A DNA stretch of 46,491 bases from Fusobacterium_C necrophorum (GTDB lineage Bacteria > Fusobacteriota > Fusobacteriia > Fusobacteriales > Fusobacteriaceae): NCBI RefSeq assembly GCF_900104395.1, contig NZ_FMXX01000021.1; one strand, written 5' to 3'. Under the pieces are notes generated by a model that was not told the DNA's origin, did no database searches, and was given only the letters and a program-made list of their open reading frames with translations. The position numbers and the translations under genes were made by a program. Shown one piece after another: positions 23,272-31,357 of the stretch (position 1 is its first letter; every line of letters starts with the position of its first letter).

Positions 23272-24300
23272 CTAAAAATTTTCTATGAATTGTTTTAATT
23301 TAATTCCCAAATTACAGTGTTTTCGAATATAATCACGAAACTCTTCATTATGTTTTTGAATATCTGCCAAATGCTCCCAAAAATAAGAATAATCTGTCTC
23401 TTCTCTGTTATAACTGTAAAAACTATTTTGTAAAGCCGGATTATCAGGACAGTATTTTTCTAAAAAAGATTGCAGTTTTTGAAAATGCAGTCCATTTTTT
23501 TGAGGATAAATATGCCATAAAAAAGGCTTGCCTGTCAATAGAGCTCTTGCAAAGGAGTCTTCTCCCCGCACAAAGTTAAAATCACATTTTTGGATAAGAG
23601 CTTCATAGTTCTCCTGACTATAAAAAGGTAAAAACTTTAGTTTTATTTTATCATATCTTGTAAAATTTCCCAAGCTTTTTCTAAGGCTCTCCTGACTTTT
23701 TTCCCCTAAAATACAAAGACATATTTTCTTTCCGGTTTTTTGCAAACTTTCCAATAAACTTGTGAAATCTTTTTCATAAGAAAAAATACTTCCGACAAGT
23801 TCATAGTCCTCCCTGCGAATGCCAAACGCCTCCAAGGACAAATCCGGAAAATATCTCTTCGTCAAAATTCCTCCTGTTTTTTTAGAAATTCCGGGCATAA
23901 AGAAAAATTTCCGACAAGTTCCTCTTCCCAAAACAGATTCCTGAAGATGAAACCCCTCTGTCCAATCTTCTGCTGAAAAATATTCCAAATTAATAATGAG
24001 CTTGGAAGTTTGATAGGCTTTTTGCAAATAATTCTCAGGAATATCACAGGCAAAGGCTTCTATGATTACTTCCGCCGTTTCCACCTCCTGCCCCTGTCGT
24101 AGAATATCAGAATAGCTAGAATAAAGAATTTTAGAGGTATCGGGACAAAGAGCAAAAAACTCTTCCGTCCTATCTAAAATCAATCGAAGCTTTCTCTGAG
24201 GAAACAAATCAGAAAGTTCCTTATATAGCCGATAGCAAACTCCAATATCCCCAAAATTATCAATGACTCGACAAAAAATATCAATACTTGTTACTTTCAT
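23272..24300 (-). CDS. earP: EF-P arginine rhamnosyltransferase EarP
   Basis: This 342-residue GT-B enzyme of family GT104 transfers rhamnose from dTDP-L-rhamnose to Arg32 of EF-P. The family signature is at the N-terminus: DIFCRVIDNFGDIGVCYRL, in which Asp14 and Asp18 correspond to the catalytic aspartates of known EarPs. RGEDSFARAL near the C-terminus holds the Arg and Glu that bind dTDP, followed by GKPFLWHIYPQ. I chose the ATG at 24300, which gives the family start; a longer frame to 24414 overlaps the lipoprotein gene and adds a non-family basic stretch. It is directly upstream of efp, which carries Arg32. dTDP-rhamnose genes are not in this window. Confidence 0.93.
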   Translation of the reverse strand: MKVTSIDIFCRVIDNFGDIGVCYRLYKELSDLFPQRKLRLILDRTEEFFALCPDTSKILYSSYSDILRQGQEVETAEVIIEAFACDIPENYLQKAYQTSKLIINLEYFSAEDWTEGFHLQESVLGRGTCRKFFFMPGISKKTGGILTKRYFPDLSLEAFGIRREDYELVGSIFSYEKDFTSLLESLQKTGKKICLCILGEKSQESLRKSLGNFTRYDKIKLKFLPFYSQENYEALIQKCDFNFVRGEDSFARALLTGKPFLWHIYPQKNGLHFQKLQSFLEKYCPDNPALQNSFYSYNREETDYSYFWEHLADIQKHNEEFRDYIRKHCNLGIKLKQFIENF

Positions 24301-24307
24301 AAAAATT

Positions 24308-24523
24308 TTACTGAGCCTTTTCCTGATTCTTTGTTTCTTGCAATGCTTCGTTTGCCACTTCCTCCGTTGTTTTTGCCTTTTCTTTTTTAATCGGTGTAGA
24401 AGTTGACACTCCAACTCCGAGACCTCCTAAGTGAAATCCGGTCCCCACTCCGACGGAAGTGCTACAAGCTGTCATGAACAAAGTACTGCATACCAATATT
24501 ACATGAGTTTTTTTCCATTTCAT
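24308..24523 (-). CDS. Small putative lipoprotein
   Basis: This 71-residue protein has a basic start, a hydrophobic stretch and the lipobox FMTAC (Cys20), so it should be cut by signal peptidase II and lipid-anchored. The mature part begins with a Gly/Val/Ser-rich segment (SVGVGTGFHLGGLGVG) and ends in a charged tail rich in Lys, Glu and Gln. I do not recognise a family. It lies between the pseudouridine synthase and earP genes with short gaps, in the long leftward run, and has AGGAGGG before its ATG. Confidence 0.75.
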   Translation of the reverse strand: MKWKKTHVILVCSTLFMTACSTSVGVGTGFHLGGLGVGVSTSTPIKKEKAKTTEEVANEALQETKNQEKAQ

Positions 24524-24533
24524 ACTATCCCTC

Positions 24534-25229
24534 CTATTTCGTGTTCAAGAAAATAATATCCTCCAAAGAAACTTCTCTCACTTCTCCCGGTTTTAAATCT
24601 CCCAGGACCAATCTTCCAAAGGAAACTCTTTTCAAATAACTTACCTTGTTGTCCACCGCTTCTAACATTTTTTTGACTTGATGAAATTTTCCCTCTTGAA
24701 TTGTCAAGGAAATTTTTTGCTCCTCCAATTGTTCCACCTGTGCCGGCAAGGTCGTATAGTCTCCAATTCTAACCCCCTGTCGTAATTGCTCGATTGCCTC
24801 TTCTGTAATTATTTTTTCTAAGCAAACATGATAAGTCTTATCCACATGGCTCTTTGGAGATAACAATTGATGATTTAATTTTCCGTCGTTTGTAAATAAA
24901 AGAAGTCCCTCCGTATCCTTATCCAAGCGTCCTACAGGTACCAAATCCTTCCGAATGACCCACTCCGGAAGCAATTCCATTACTGTTCGCTCTTTCGAAT
25001 CTTCCAATGCTGTGACATAGCCTGCTTTTTTATACAAGATATAATATCGAAATTTTTTATAAACTAATTTTTCCTTTTTATAGAACACTTCATCTTTTTC
25101 TTCGTCTATTATCTGTTGTCCGGAAGTCACGATAGAAGCGTTCACTTGAATTTTTCTCTTTTTTAAAAGTTCTTTTACTTCTTTTCGACTTCCAAGTCCA
25201 CATTCCACTAAAAATTTATCCATTCTCAT
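24534..25229 (-). CDS. RsuA/RluB/RluE-family pseudouridine synthase
   Basis: This 231-residue rRNA pseudouridine synthase has an N-terminal S4 RNA-binding domain (MRMDKFLVECGLGSRKE, with VNASIV near 30), then the catalytic domain with GRLDKDTEGLLLFTNDG near 100-116, whose Asp is the catalytic nucleophile. The order matches small-subunit RsuA and large-subunit RluB/RluE enzymes; I cannot separate these by sequence alone. Its start overlaps the end of the flavin oxidoreductase gene by 14 bases. Confidence 0.9.
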   Translation of the reverse strand: MRMDKFLVECGLGSRKEVKELLKKRKIQVNASIVTSGQQIIDEEKDEVFYKKEKLVYKKFRYYILYKKAGYVTALEDSKERTVMELLPEWVIRKDLVPVGRLDKDTEGLLLFTNDGKLNHQLLSPKSHVDKTYHVCLEKIITEEAIEQLRQGVRIGDYTTLPAQVEQLEEQKISLTIQEGKFHQVKKMLEAVDNKVSYLKRVSFGRLVLGDLKPGEVREVSLEDIIFLNTK

Positions 25230-26172
25230 TTTTCTTCTGTCTCATCCTTTTTTCAAAGTCTTTCCTACATTTTTTCATCCAATTCGGATAAAAAATCATA
25301 GCACGCCCGACAGCCACAAAGTCTACATCAAACTCCTCCAACAAGCGACTTGCCTGTTTCTCCGTCTTAATTCCATAAACCGCAATTACCGGAATGGAAA
25401 CCGCTTTTTTGATTTCTGTCCCTAAAAAAGTGATCCAATGAAATGGGAAATCAGAAGGATAATTCGAAATTTTAACTGCCTGTTTTACTTCCTTCGGAAC
25501 TCCGTTGGAAACATGTAGCAAATCCAAGCCCATCTGTTCTAAAAATTTTGCCATTTCTATTCCGTCTTCCACTTCCGGATCATTGCCGCTCATCCGATAG
25601 GAGAGCAAGAACCTATCATCAAACAACTCTCTTGTTTTTTCGATTAAGCTTTTCACAAAATAAAAACGATTTCCGTAACAGTCTTGTCTATGATTCCAGA
25701 CGGAAGAACTCAACTGAGACAACAAATATCCGTGAGCTCCATGCATCTCAATTCCGTCAAATCCGGCTTTTTTGGCACGATGAAAAGCTTTCACAAAAAA
25801 GTCTAAAATTTCATCCAATCTTTCTTTCGAAACTTCCGAAATCTTCTCCTTAAACCCTGCATGATGAAGTTGAATCAAAACCGGCGTTTCATATTGATGA
25901 CATATCTTCACTATCTTGGATAAGCCCTCTATCATGTCATCCGACCAAATTCCCAATTGATTTTCTCGTAACTTTCCTGCCTCTTCTACTGCGGTCGCTT
26001 CGACAATAATCAATCCGACTTCCGTTTTTGCAATTCTTTCATACCAATCCAATAAATTCTGATTGACCCTGCCGTCGGTTCCTAAAAGAGAAAAGCGAAC
26101 CAAAGGAGGAAGTACAATTCGATTTTTAAAAGAAATTCCTTTTATTTGATAGGGTGTAAAAATTGTTTTCAT
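25216..26172 (-). CDS. NADH:flavin oxidoreductase (old yellow enzyme family)
   Basis: This 318-residue single-domain FMN TIM-barrel protein is related to YqjM-type old yellow enzymes, which reduce activated C=C bonds or other electrophiles with NAD(P)H. It has KNRIVLPPLVRFS near 16, LIQLHHAGFK near 99, DGIEMHGAHGYLLSQ with the active-site His residues near 146, and AVGRAMIFYPNW near 290. It lacks the iron-sulfur domain of the larger 2,4-dienoyl-CoA reductase type. It overlaps the S9 peptidase stop by 4 bases (ATGA). The physiological substrate is unknown. Confidence 0.9.
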   Translation of the reverse strand: MKTIFTPYQIKGISFKNRIVLPPLVRFSLLGTDGRVNQNLLDWYERIAKTEVGLIIVEATAVEEAGKLRENQLGIWSDDMIEGLSKIVKICHQYETPVLIQLHHAGFKEKISEVSKERLDEILDFFVKAFHRAKKAGFDGIEMHGAHGYLLSQLSSSVWNHRQDCYGNRFYFVKSLIEKTRELFDDRFLLSYRMSGNDPEVEDGIEMAKFLEQMGLDLLHVSNGVPKEVKQAVKISNYPSDFPFHWITFLGTEIKKAVSIPVIAVYGIKTEKQASRLLEEFDVDFVAVGRAMIFYPNWMKKCRKDFEKRMRQKKNENG

Positions 26173-28157
26173 TCCCGCTCCTGTTTCTTCAAGTATCGTT
26201 CAAACCAATTTGTAATTTCTTCCAAACGACGCACTCGATGTTTCGGCTTTCCGCTTCTGGAAAGTTCATGATTTTCTCCTCGAAACATACAAAGTCTTGC
26301 CTCCACTCCATGATATTTCAAAGCGGTAAACATTTGTAATCCTTCCGCCAGCCAACAACGATAGTCTTCTTCCGAATGAATAAACAAAGTAGGAGTCTTC
26401 ACTTGATTTGCATACTTCAATGGAGAATGTGACCAAAGTTTTTCTACCTTATTCCAAGGAGTCGACTGGTTTTGATCGGCATTAAAATAATAACCGATGT
26501 CTGTCGTTCCAAACTTGGAAATCCAGTTGGAAATGCTTCGTTGAGAGACGGCACAGGCAAATCGATCAGTATGCCCTATAATCCAGTTCGTCATAAACCC
26601 TCCATAAGAGCCCCCTGTTACTCCCACTCGTTTTCTATCAATAGGATAACTTTCCAAAACAATGTCGGTCGCCTTCATCAAATCCTCGTAGTCGATACTT
26701 CCATATTTTCCTCGAATATCCATGAAACGATTTCCTCTCCCGTCACTTCCATGTGGATTGGTAAAAAAGACAAAATATCCTAAATTTGCCCAAACCTGCA
26801 TCTCATGATAAAATACATTTCCATAGACCGTTTTCGGCCCTCCATGAATATCCAAAATTGCGGGATATTCCTTTCCTTCCTCGAAACCAACAGGTTTTAT
26901 AACATAAATTTCTATGCTTTCTCCATAGCTTTCCATAAAGATTTTTTCCGGTTTTGAAACGGAATATTCTTCAAAAACAGTTCGATTATGTTTTGTAATT
27001 TCTATCTCCTCCGTATTTTCTTTCAAATACAATTCTTGCAATCCGTAGTCTTTCATAGCCCCATATACCAGAGTATCCTTATAAATATCGAAGAAATCCA
27101 CACTGCCGTCTCTGGCTGTTAAAAGTTCCAAGCGTCCATCTCGATGTAGACAGTTAATGACAGAAAAATCCTCTAAAGTGGATAAGAAATACAATGCATT
27201 ATCTGTCGTATGAAAAGTTTTTCCCCCTCCGAATTTACAATCGGAGCCTACCGTGGACAATAACCAGGTATCATTTTCATAAAATAATTCCAATGTCCCA
27301 TTTTTTACGAAGTATAATTTATGATTTTCGTTGATACCAAAGCTTTTCATGTCGCTGGCAGCACATACAATATCTCTTCCCATATAGTCTGCAAAACTGA
27401 AATTATAGTTTCCGTCTTCTATCAAACAGGAACATCGGTTTTCAAGAAGGTCATATTCATACAGAGCATTGGTTTGCTCCAATTTATCATGATATTCCTC
27501 TGCGATGAATAAAACACGATTTTCTGAAACTTTGAAATACTCTACATTCATAAATTCAGGAGTCAAAGCTTCGATTTTTTGACTTGCCGTTTCGTAGCGA
27601 TAAAGACGATTTCGTTGTTTATTCGTAAATCCTAGTCCATTGCTCCAAAAAGGAATTTCATCCAACACTTCATAATCCGCTTCTTCTTTCTTTTTTTCAA
27701 TCGCTTTGGCTCTTTCTTCTCCCGTCAAACCGTGCAAAGAAATTTCAGTATTGGAATAGTTCGCCGTGAATACAAAGCCGGAAGAACAAGCTTGAATGTC
27801 CGTTACTGAATAAGGAAGTTGTAGAAATGCTTTCGCTTCTCCCCCTCGTACATCTATGGAATAATATTCCGTCCACTCTTCTCCTTCTTTTTTCTTCTCT
27901 TTTATGTTACTGTCTCGAGAAGTTTGAAATAATAACCGGGTATCATCCAGCCAAACTACGTTTTTTTCTTTTCCTAACGAGGTATATTCCTTATTTTCTT
28001 TACTTTGCGTGTCATACACATAAACATAGTGTTCATAGTCATTCTTTTCCAAATTTGCTTTTGTCTTGCTATAAGAAATATACTTTCCGTTTTTGGAAAA
28101 GCGTACATTGGATAAAAAAGAATACTCTAAGAATGTTTTGATTTCAATTTTTTTCAT
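26169..28157 (-). CDS. S9-family prolyl oligopeptidase-like serine peptidase
   Basis: This 662-residue protein has an N-terminal beta-propeller (about 1-390, with repeated blade-like strands) and a C-terminal alpha/beta-hydrolase domain, as in acylaminoacyl peptidases and dipeptidyl peptidases of family S9. The nucleophile Ser is in GVTGGSYGGFMTNW, the acid is Asp in HSEEDYRCW, and the base is His in GENHELSRSG. There is no signal peptide, so it probably acts on cytoplasmic peptides. I chose the ATG at 28157, with GAGGGGG just upstream; a longer frame starting 10 codons earlier is less likely. Confidence 0.93.
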   Translation of the reverse strand: MKKIEIKTFLEYSFLSNVRFSKNGKYISYSKTKANLEKNDYEHYVYVYDTQSKENKEYTSLGKEKNVVWLDDTRLLFQTSRDSNIKEKKKEGEEWTEYYSIDVRGGEAKAFLQLPYSVTDIQACSSGFVFTANYSNTEISLHGLTGEERAKAIEKKKEEADYEVLDEIPFWSNGLGFTNKQRNRLYRYETASQKIEALTPEFMNVEYFKVSENRVLFIAEEYHDKLEQTNALYEYDLLENRCSCLIEDGNYNFSFADYMGRDIVCAASDMKSFGINENHKLYFVKNGTLELFYENDTWLLSTVGSDCKFGGGKTFHTTDNALYFLSTLEDFSVINCLHRDGRLELLTARDGSVDFFDIYKDTLVYGAMKDYGLQELYLKENTEEIEITKHNRTVFEEYSVSKPEKIFMESYGESIEIYVIKPVGFEEGKEYPAILDIHGGPKTVYGNVFYHEMQVWANLGYFVFFTNPHGSDGRGNRFMDIRGKYGSIDYEDLMKATDIVLESYPIDRKRVGVTGGSYGGFMTNWIIGHTDRFACAVSQRSISNWISKFGTTDIGYYFNADQNQSTPWNKVEKLWSHSPLKYANQVKTPTLFIHSEEDYRCWLAEGLQMFTALKYHGVEARLCMFRGENHELSRSGKPKHRVRRLEEITNWFERYLKKQERE

Positions 28158-28167
28158 AAATCCCCCT

Positions 28168-29199
28168 CTAGTAAATAAACATAGCATCTCCGAAACTAAA
28201 AAAATGATATTCCTGTTCTACCGCATGATGATATACGTCCAACATAAATTCTCGCTCTGAAAAAGCGGATACCAACATCAAAAGAGTTGATTTCGGTAAG
28301 TGAAAATTGGTAATTAAAGCATCTACCATTTGGAAACGATAGCCCGGATAAATAAAAATATCCGTATTCTTTTTTTGAGCAAGTAAAATACCGTTCTCAT
28401 CCACGGAAGATTCCAAGGCTCTCGTTGTCGTTGTTCCTACTGAAATAATTCGTCGTCCTTCCGCCTTTGCCCGATTGATTTTTTCAGCTGCCTCCGGAGG
28501 AATTTCAAACAGTTCCTCATGCATTTTATGATTCAATACGTCTTCCGTTTGCACCGGACGGAAAGTTCCTAATCCTACCTCCAAATAAATATCTACAATT
28601 TCAATACCTTTTTCTTGAATCTTTTCCAACAATTCTTTCGTAAAATGCAATCCTGCTGTAGGTGCGGCAACAGACTCCCCTCGCTTCGCATAGACAGTTT
28701 GGTACATTTCCTGATTTTGTAATTTTTCTACAATATAAGGTGGTAAAGGCATGGTTCCCAGTCTATCCAAATTCTCTTCAAAACTTCCCTCGTAAGAAAA
28801 TTTCAAAATCCGATTTCCATCCTCTTGAATTTCTAGCAGTTCCGCTACCAATTCCGCATTCGGACCGATGAATATCTTCTGTCCCAATTTTAATTTTTTA
28901 GCGGGCTTTAATAAGCATTCCCAAGTATCCAAGTCTTTTCTTTTTACCAAAAGGACCTCCAGTACCCCTCCTGTTTCCTTTTGACCATACAATCTGGCAG
29001 GAATGACCTTGGTGGAATTCCGAACCAAAACATCCCCTTTTTGTAAATAGTCTAAAATATCATAAAAATATTTATCTTCCAACTTCTTTGTTTTTCGATC
29101 GATAAGCAGTAATTTTGCATGATCTCTCGGCTCTCTTGGACTTTGTCCAATCAATTCTTCCGGAAGATCATAATCGTAATCTTGTAATTTTGTTGACAT
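28168..29199 (-). CDS. queA: S-adenosylmethionine:tRNA ribosyltransferase-isomerase
   Basis: This 343-residue enzyme transfers the ribosyl part of SAM to preQ1 in tRNA to form epoxyqueuosine. Conserved patches are YDLPEELIGQSPREPRDHAKLL (read as two segments at 10-30), TKVIPARLYG, AAPTAGLHFT near 182, SVGTTTTRALES near 253 and NFHLPKSTLLMLVSAF near 304. Full length. Its ATG overlaps the ispA stop by one base (TAATG), so the two are coupled. Confidence 0.96.
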   Translation of the reverse strand: MSTKLQDYDYDLPEELIGQSPREPRDHAKLLLIDRKTKKLEDKYFYDILDYLQKGDVLVRNSTKVIPARLYGQKETGGVLEVLLVKRKDLDTWECLLKPAKKLKLGQKIFIGPNAELVAELLEIQEDGNRILKFSYEGSFEENLDRLGTMPLPPYIVEKLQNQEMYQTVYAKRGESVAAPTAGLHFTKELLEKIQEKGIEIVDIYLEVGLGTFRPVQTEDVLNHKMHEELFEIPPEAAEKINRAKAEGRRIISVGTTTTRALESSVDENGILLAQKKNTDIFIYPGYRFQMVDALITNFHLPKSTLLMLVSAFSEREFMLDVYHHAVEQEYHFFSFGDAMFIY

Positions 29200-30071
29200 T
29201 ATTTCGTCCTTTTCTCCATAAATTCCGTTAACTCTAAAAATTCTTGTAAGTCTTCTTTTGTAAACACTTCTTCCAAAGCCTTTCTTGCTTCTCTCAAACT
29301 TTCTGCCAGCATTTCTTTACTTTTCTCCAAGCCGAAAATACTCGGATAGGTTGATTTTTGCAATTTTTCATCACTTTTCACCGCTTTTCCCATTTGAGCA
29401 AAATCTCCCTCTACATCCAAAATATCATCTTTGATTTGAAAAGCAAGTCCTATGTTTCTTCCATAAATTTCCAATGCTTTTCGTTGTTCCAAAGAAGCAT
29501 CCCCTAAAATGCAGGCAACTAAAATAGGTAATAATAATAATCGCCCCGTCTTATGTTCATGAATAAAACTCAAAGTTTTATAAGAAATTTGTTTTCCTTC
29601 ATATGCCACATCCATAGCTTGTCCGCCTATCATTCCGCCTACTCCGGCATACTCCGAAAACAGAGCCACAATTTCTAAAATTTTCTCCGAAGAAACTTTT
29701 CCCATACTTCCTCGCACCATGACAGAGAAAGCATTTGTCAGTAAAGCATCTCCAATCAGAATAGCATTCGCTTCCCCGAATTTTTTATGTGTTGTCAACT
29801 GCCCTCTACGATACTCATCATTATCCATAGCGGGTAAATCATCATGAACCAGAGAATAACTATGAATCATTTCTAAGGCAAGAGCAAAGGGAAGCCCCAA
29901 TGCAATCTCTTTTCCTAACAAAGCCAAACTCATAAATAAAAGCTGTGGACGAATTCGTTTCCCCCCTTGTAGGCAAGCATACTGCATTCCCTCTGCAATC
30001 CAGACCGGTGTATTGTATTGAGCTAATATTTCTTCCAATTTCTCATTAAAATATTCTCTATAATTCCTCAA
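29199..30071 (-). CDS. ispA: Farnesyl diphosphate synthase / polyprenyl synthetase
   Basis: This 290-residue trans-prenyl synthase makes farnesyl (or geranylgeranyl) diphosphate from isopentenyl diphosphate, feeding undecaprenyl phosphate, the lipid carrier for the polysaccharide and peptidoglycan pathways. It has GGKRIRPQL near 32, the first Asp-rich motif HDDLPAMDNDEYRRG near 75-90, and the second, KDDILDVEGD, near 213. Product length depends on residues before the first motif; the pattern fits a short-chain IspA. It overlaps xseB by 14 bases, the usual xseB-ispA arrangement. Confidence 0.94.
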   Translation of the reverse strand: MRNYREYFNEKLEEILAQYNTPVWIAEGMQYACLQGGKRIRPQLLFMSLALLGKEIALGLPFALALEMIHSYSLVHDDLPAMDNDEYRRGQLTTHKKFGEANAILIGDALLTNAFSVMVRGSMGKVSSEKILEIVALFSEYAGVGGMIGGQAMDVAYEGKQISYKTLSFIHEHKTGRLLLLPILVACILGDASLEQRKALEIYGRNIGLAFQIKDDILDVEGDFAQMGKAVKSDEKLQKSTYPSIFGLEKSKEMLAESLREARKALEEVFTKEDLQEFLELTEFMEKRTK

Positions 30072-30273
30072 TCTGAAGCTCTCCTTCTTGATTTTTCATG
30101 ACTTGATATAATTTCCCCTCCGCAGCTTCCAATAAATCGGAAGATTTTTTTAATAACTTCATTGCCTTTTCGTATTCTTTGACAGAATCTTCTAAGCTCA
30201 ATTCTCCGGATTCCATTTTTGCAATAATCATATCAATCTCTGCCAAATTTGCTTCGAAACTATTCTTCTTCAT
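30058..30273 (-). CDS. xseB: Exodeoxyribonuclease VII small subunit
   Basis: This 71-residue, wholly helical protein matches XseB: FEANLAEIDMIIAKMESG, then LSLEDSVKEYEKAMKLLKK. It is the small subunit that coats the helical arms of XseA in exonuclease VII, which degrades single-stranded DNA. I chose the ATG at 30273, the family-typical start; an ATG at 30294 adds 7 residues. It overlaps the end of the cyclophilin gene in another frame. No xseA gene is present in this window. Confidence 0.88.
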   Translation of the reverse strand: MKKNSFEANLAEIDMIIAKMESGELSLEDSVKEYEKAMKLLKKSSDLLEAAEGKLYQVMKNQEGELQIEEL

Positions 30274-30778
30274 TGTTTTCACCAAAAATTCCATCCAATT
30301 GTTTCACAATTTCTTCCTGTGCTTTCCAAAATTCTTCCACATCTCCTAAAATTTGTATTTCTTGCATAGAATCTCCTTGAGCTACCTTGTCCACAACAGC
30401 TTGATCTTCTTCTCCCACAACTTCTCCAAAAATAGTGTGCTTATAATTTAACCAATCTGTCGGTACATGAGTGATAAAAAATTGAGAACCGTTTGTATTC
30501 GGTCCGGCATTCGCCATCGCTAAAATTCCCTTTCTATCAAAGGTAACTCCCTCTTGAAATTCATCTCCAAATTGATACCCCGGACCTCCTGCTCCTGTTC
30601 CGGTAGGATCTCCCCCTTGTATCATGAAGTTTGGAATCACTCTATGAAATTTTAGCCCTGTATAATACCCTCTCTTTGCCAAATACACAAAATTCGTTAC
30701 TGTCATAGGTGCTATTTGTGGAAACAAATGTAAACGAATATCCCCTTTTTCCGTTTTTATTATCGCCTGTAATTGCAT
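30260..30778 (-). CDS. Cyclophilin-type peptidyl-prolyl cis-trans isomerase
   Basis: This 172-residue single-domain cyclophilin has no signal peptide and is therefore cytoplasmic. Active-site motifs are KFHRVIPNFMIQGGDPTGTG (Arg, Phe, Gln), ANAGPNTNGSQFFIT and the closing HTIFGEVV. The C-terminus is an acidic helix (FGENNEEE) that overlaps the start of xseB. It speeds proline isomerisation during folding. Confidence 0.94.
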   Translation of the reverse strand: MQLQAIIKTEKGDIRLHLFPQIAPMTVTNFVYLAKRGYYTGLKFHRVIPNFMIQGGDPTGTGAGGPGYQFGDEFQEGVTFDRKGILAMANAGPNTNGSQFFITHVPTDWLNYKHTIFGEVVGEEDQAVVDKVAQGDSMQEIQILGDVEEFWKAQEEIVKQLDGIFGENNEEE

Positions 30779-30808
30779 ATTTTCCTCCTCCTTTTATCTT
30801 GTATAAAA

Positions 30809-31357
30809 CTATCTGGTGTAAAATGTTATTACTTTTTTTTGATATCTTCTCTCATCCACTTTTTGGAAACTTCCCACCTGATCCGCCATGTCTTCAAAGG
30901 CATGATGTTCACAAATAATAATTCCTTCTTCCTCTAAAATTCCACAGTTGTCAATTTGTTCCAATACCTTGGTACAAACATTGTCCTGATAAGGAGGATC
31001 CATAAAAATAATATTGAATTTCTCCCCTTTTCTCGCTAAAATCTCAATGGCACGAAAGACATCATTTTTATAGGCTCTACATCTATCTTGATAACCCAAA
31101 GTATTTACATTTTCAATAATAAATCGCAAGGCCTCCGCATCCTTTTCTATCATCACGGCTCTCTTTGCTCCCCGACTTAAAGCTTCCAAAGCAATGTTTC
31201 CGCTTCCACTGAACAAATCTAAAAAAATACTTTCTTCCAAATGAGGTGCTATGATAGAAAATAAAGCTTCCTTCACATTCGCTAAGGTAGGTCTCGTTTC
31301 AAAGCCCTTTCTTGTTTTTAATTTTCGACTTCTGGCTTCCCCTGCAATAATTCTCAC
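30809..31357 (-). CDS. rsmD: 16S rRNA guanine-966 N2-methyltransferase
   Basis: This 182-residue SAM-dependent methyltransferase has the RsmD layout: MRIIAGEARSRKL then RPTLANVKEALFSI at the N-terminus, the SAM-binding FLDLFSGSGNIALEALSRGA near 42-61, and the catalytic DPPY in FMDPPYQ near 120. It modifies G966 of 16S rRNA during small-subunit assembly. Its start overlaps the prmC stop by 4 bases. Confidence 0.94.
   Translation of the reverse strand: MRIIAGEARSRKLKTRKGFETRPTLANVKEALFSIIAPHLEESIFLDLFSGSGNIALEALSRGAKRAVMIEKDAEALRFIIENVNTLGYQDRCRAYKNDVFRAIEILARKGEKFNIIFMDPPYQDNVCTKVLEQIDNCGILEEEGIIICEHHAFEDMADQVGSFQKVDERRYQKKVITFYTR

Noticed and set aside
24301..24414. N-terminal extension of EarP
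   Set aside because: It overlaps the lipoprotein gene in another frame and adds a basic stretch absent from the family; the ATG at 24300 gives the normal start.
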